Shown here in pieces: positions 63,954 to 64,000 of a stretch of DNA of 64,000 bases. Made by a program: the position numbers and the translations under genes. The notes beneath the pieces are model-generated. The model saw only the letters and a list, made by a program, of their open reading frames with translations, did no database searches and was not told the origin of the DNA. The stretch's first letter is position 1. Each line of letters begins with the position of its first letter. This DNA is from Acidobacteriota bacterium. Its GTDB lineage: Bacteria > Acidobacteriota > Holophagae > Acanthopleuribacterales > Acanthopleuribacteraceae. The stretch lies in assembly GCA_002747255.1 (NCBI GenBank), contig PDUC01000031.1, forward strand, positions 40,983 to 104,982. The letters are read 5' to 3'.

Positions 63954-64000
63954 ATGTCAAATATGAAGGTTGAAAATTTAAAAGAAAAACGTAAAAAACT
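63954..64000 (+). CDS. Start of a gene cut by the window edge
   Basis: A frame opens at ATG 63954 (or 63963) and runs to the window end as MSNMKVENLKEKRKK. This resembles the first helix of XRE-type DNA-binding regulators, but 15 residues are too few to be sure. The upstream TATAAT box supports a gene start. Confidence 0.4.
   Translation, partial: MSNMKVENLKEKRKK

Overview
The window is 64 kb of a chromosome from a Gram-negative (diderm) bacterium at roughly 50% GC. Two TonB-dependent receptors, a PlsC-like acyltransferase, MurE with a DNPK motif, RseP and Dxr show an outer membrane and a standard peptidoglycan and isoprenoid make-up. The Oar-type receptor with an N-terminal carboxypeptidase-regulatory-like domain, the exported Asp-box and fungalysin proteins, NhaC, Rnf and a nickel superoxide dismutase fit a protein-degrading, probably marine heterotroph, for instance an Acidobacteriota/Holophagae-like lineage. 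That placement is inference only. No phage, insertion sequence or CRISPR array was seen.

Layout. 0-8.1 kb: end of a POT peptide transporter, an NhaC-type antiporter, two small membrane-protein genes, an ankyrin/TPR/thioredoxin-like fusion, and pgi. 8.1-15 kb: a penicillin-acylase-family hydrolase converging on a vanZ-like/mutS/nagZ operon, then a small YecH-like gene. 15.5-24.5 kb: a SpoIIE-type phosphatase, a metallo-hydrolase/glycosyltransferase pair, a 1201-residue secreted Asp-box protein, a few small genes, an acyltransferase and a TPR protein. 25-31.5 kb: a secreted M36-like metallopeptidase, a chemoreceptor gene broken by an in-frame TAG, and a short-chain dehydrogenase. 31.8-37.2 kb: ilvE, then nickel SOD with its maturation protease beside a TonB receptor and a His/Cys-rich small protein. 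37.7-38.1 kb: a Gly-Cys-Leu tRNA operon with a near-consensus promoter and a terminator. 38.4-46.2 kb: rseP/dxr, an Oar-like receptor and murE. 46.8-48.2 kb: fbp with an OsmC-family gene.

The most striking region is 48.4-63.7 kb, a single tightly packed run of genes: korA, korB, a 1147-residue protein, rnfB, a 1355-residue protein, rnfC (in two pieces), rnfD, rnfG, rnfE, rnfA. The two giant proteins look like diverged relatives of pyruvate:ferredoxin oxidoreductase (NifJ). They keep recognisable pieces of its fold and one ferredoxin-like cysteine cluster each, but lack the thiamine-diphosphate GDG motif. Because they lie between a complete 2-oxoacid:ferredoxin oxidoreductase and the Rnf subunits, I propose that they form an electron-transfer module joining 2-oxoacid oxidation (or reductive carboxylation) to the membrane Rnf ion pump. 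In the same operon rnfC is split and has lost the stretch that normally carries its glycine-rich NADH-binding loop. RnfD has Ser instead of Thr at its usual FMN attachment motif. If rnfC is not an assembly error or a recent mutation, this Rnf may use a partner other than NADH.

Other points to check are a module of about 110 residues present about three times at the C-termini of both large secreted proteins, the amber codon in the chemoreceptor, mutually exclusive hairpins upstream of it, and several well-supported TTG start codons.
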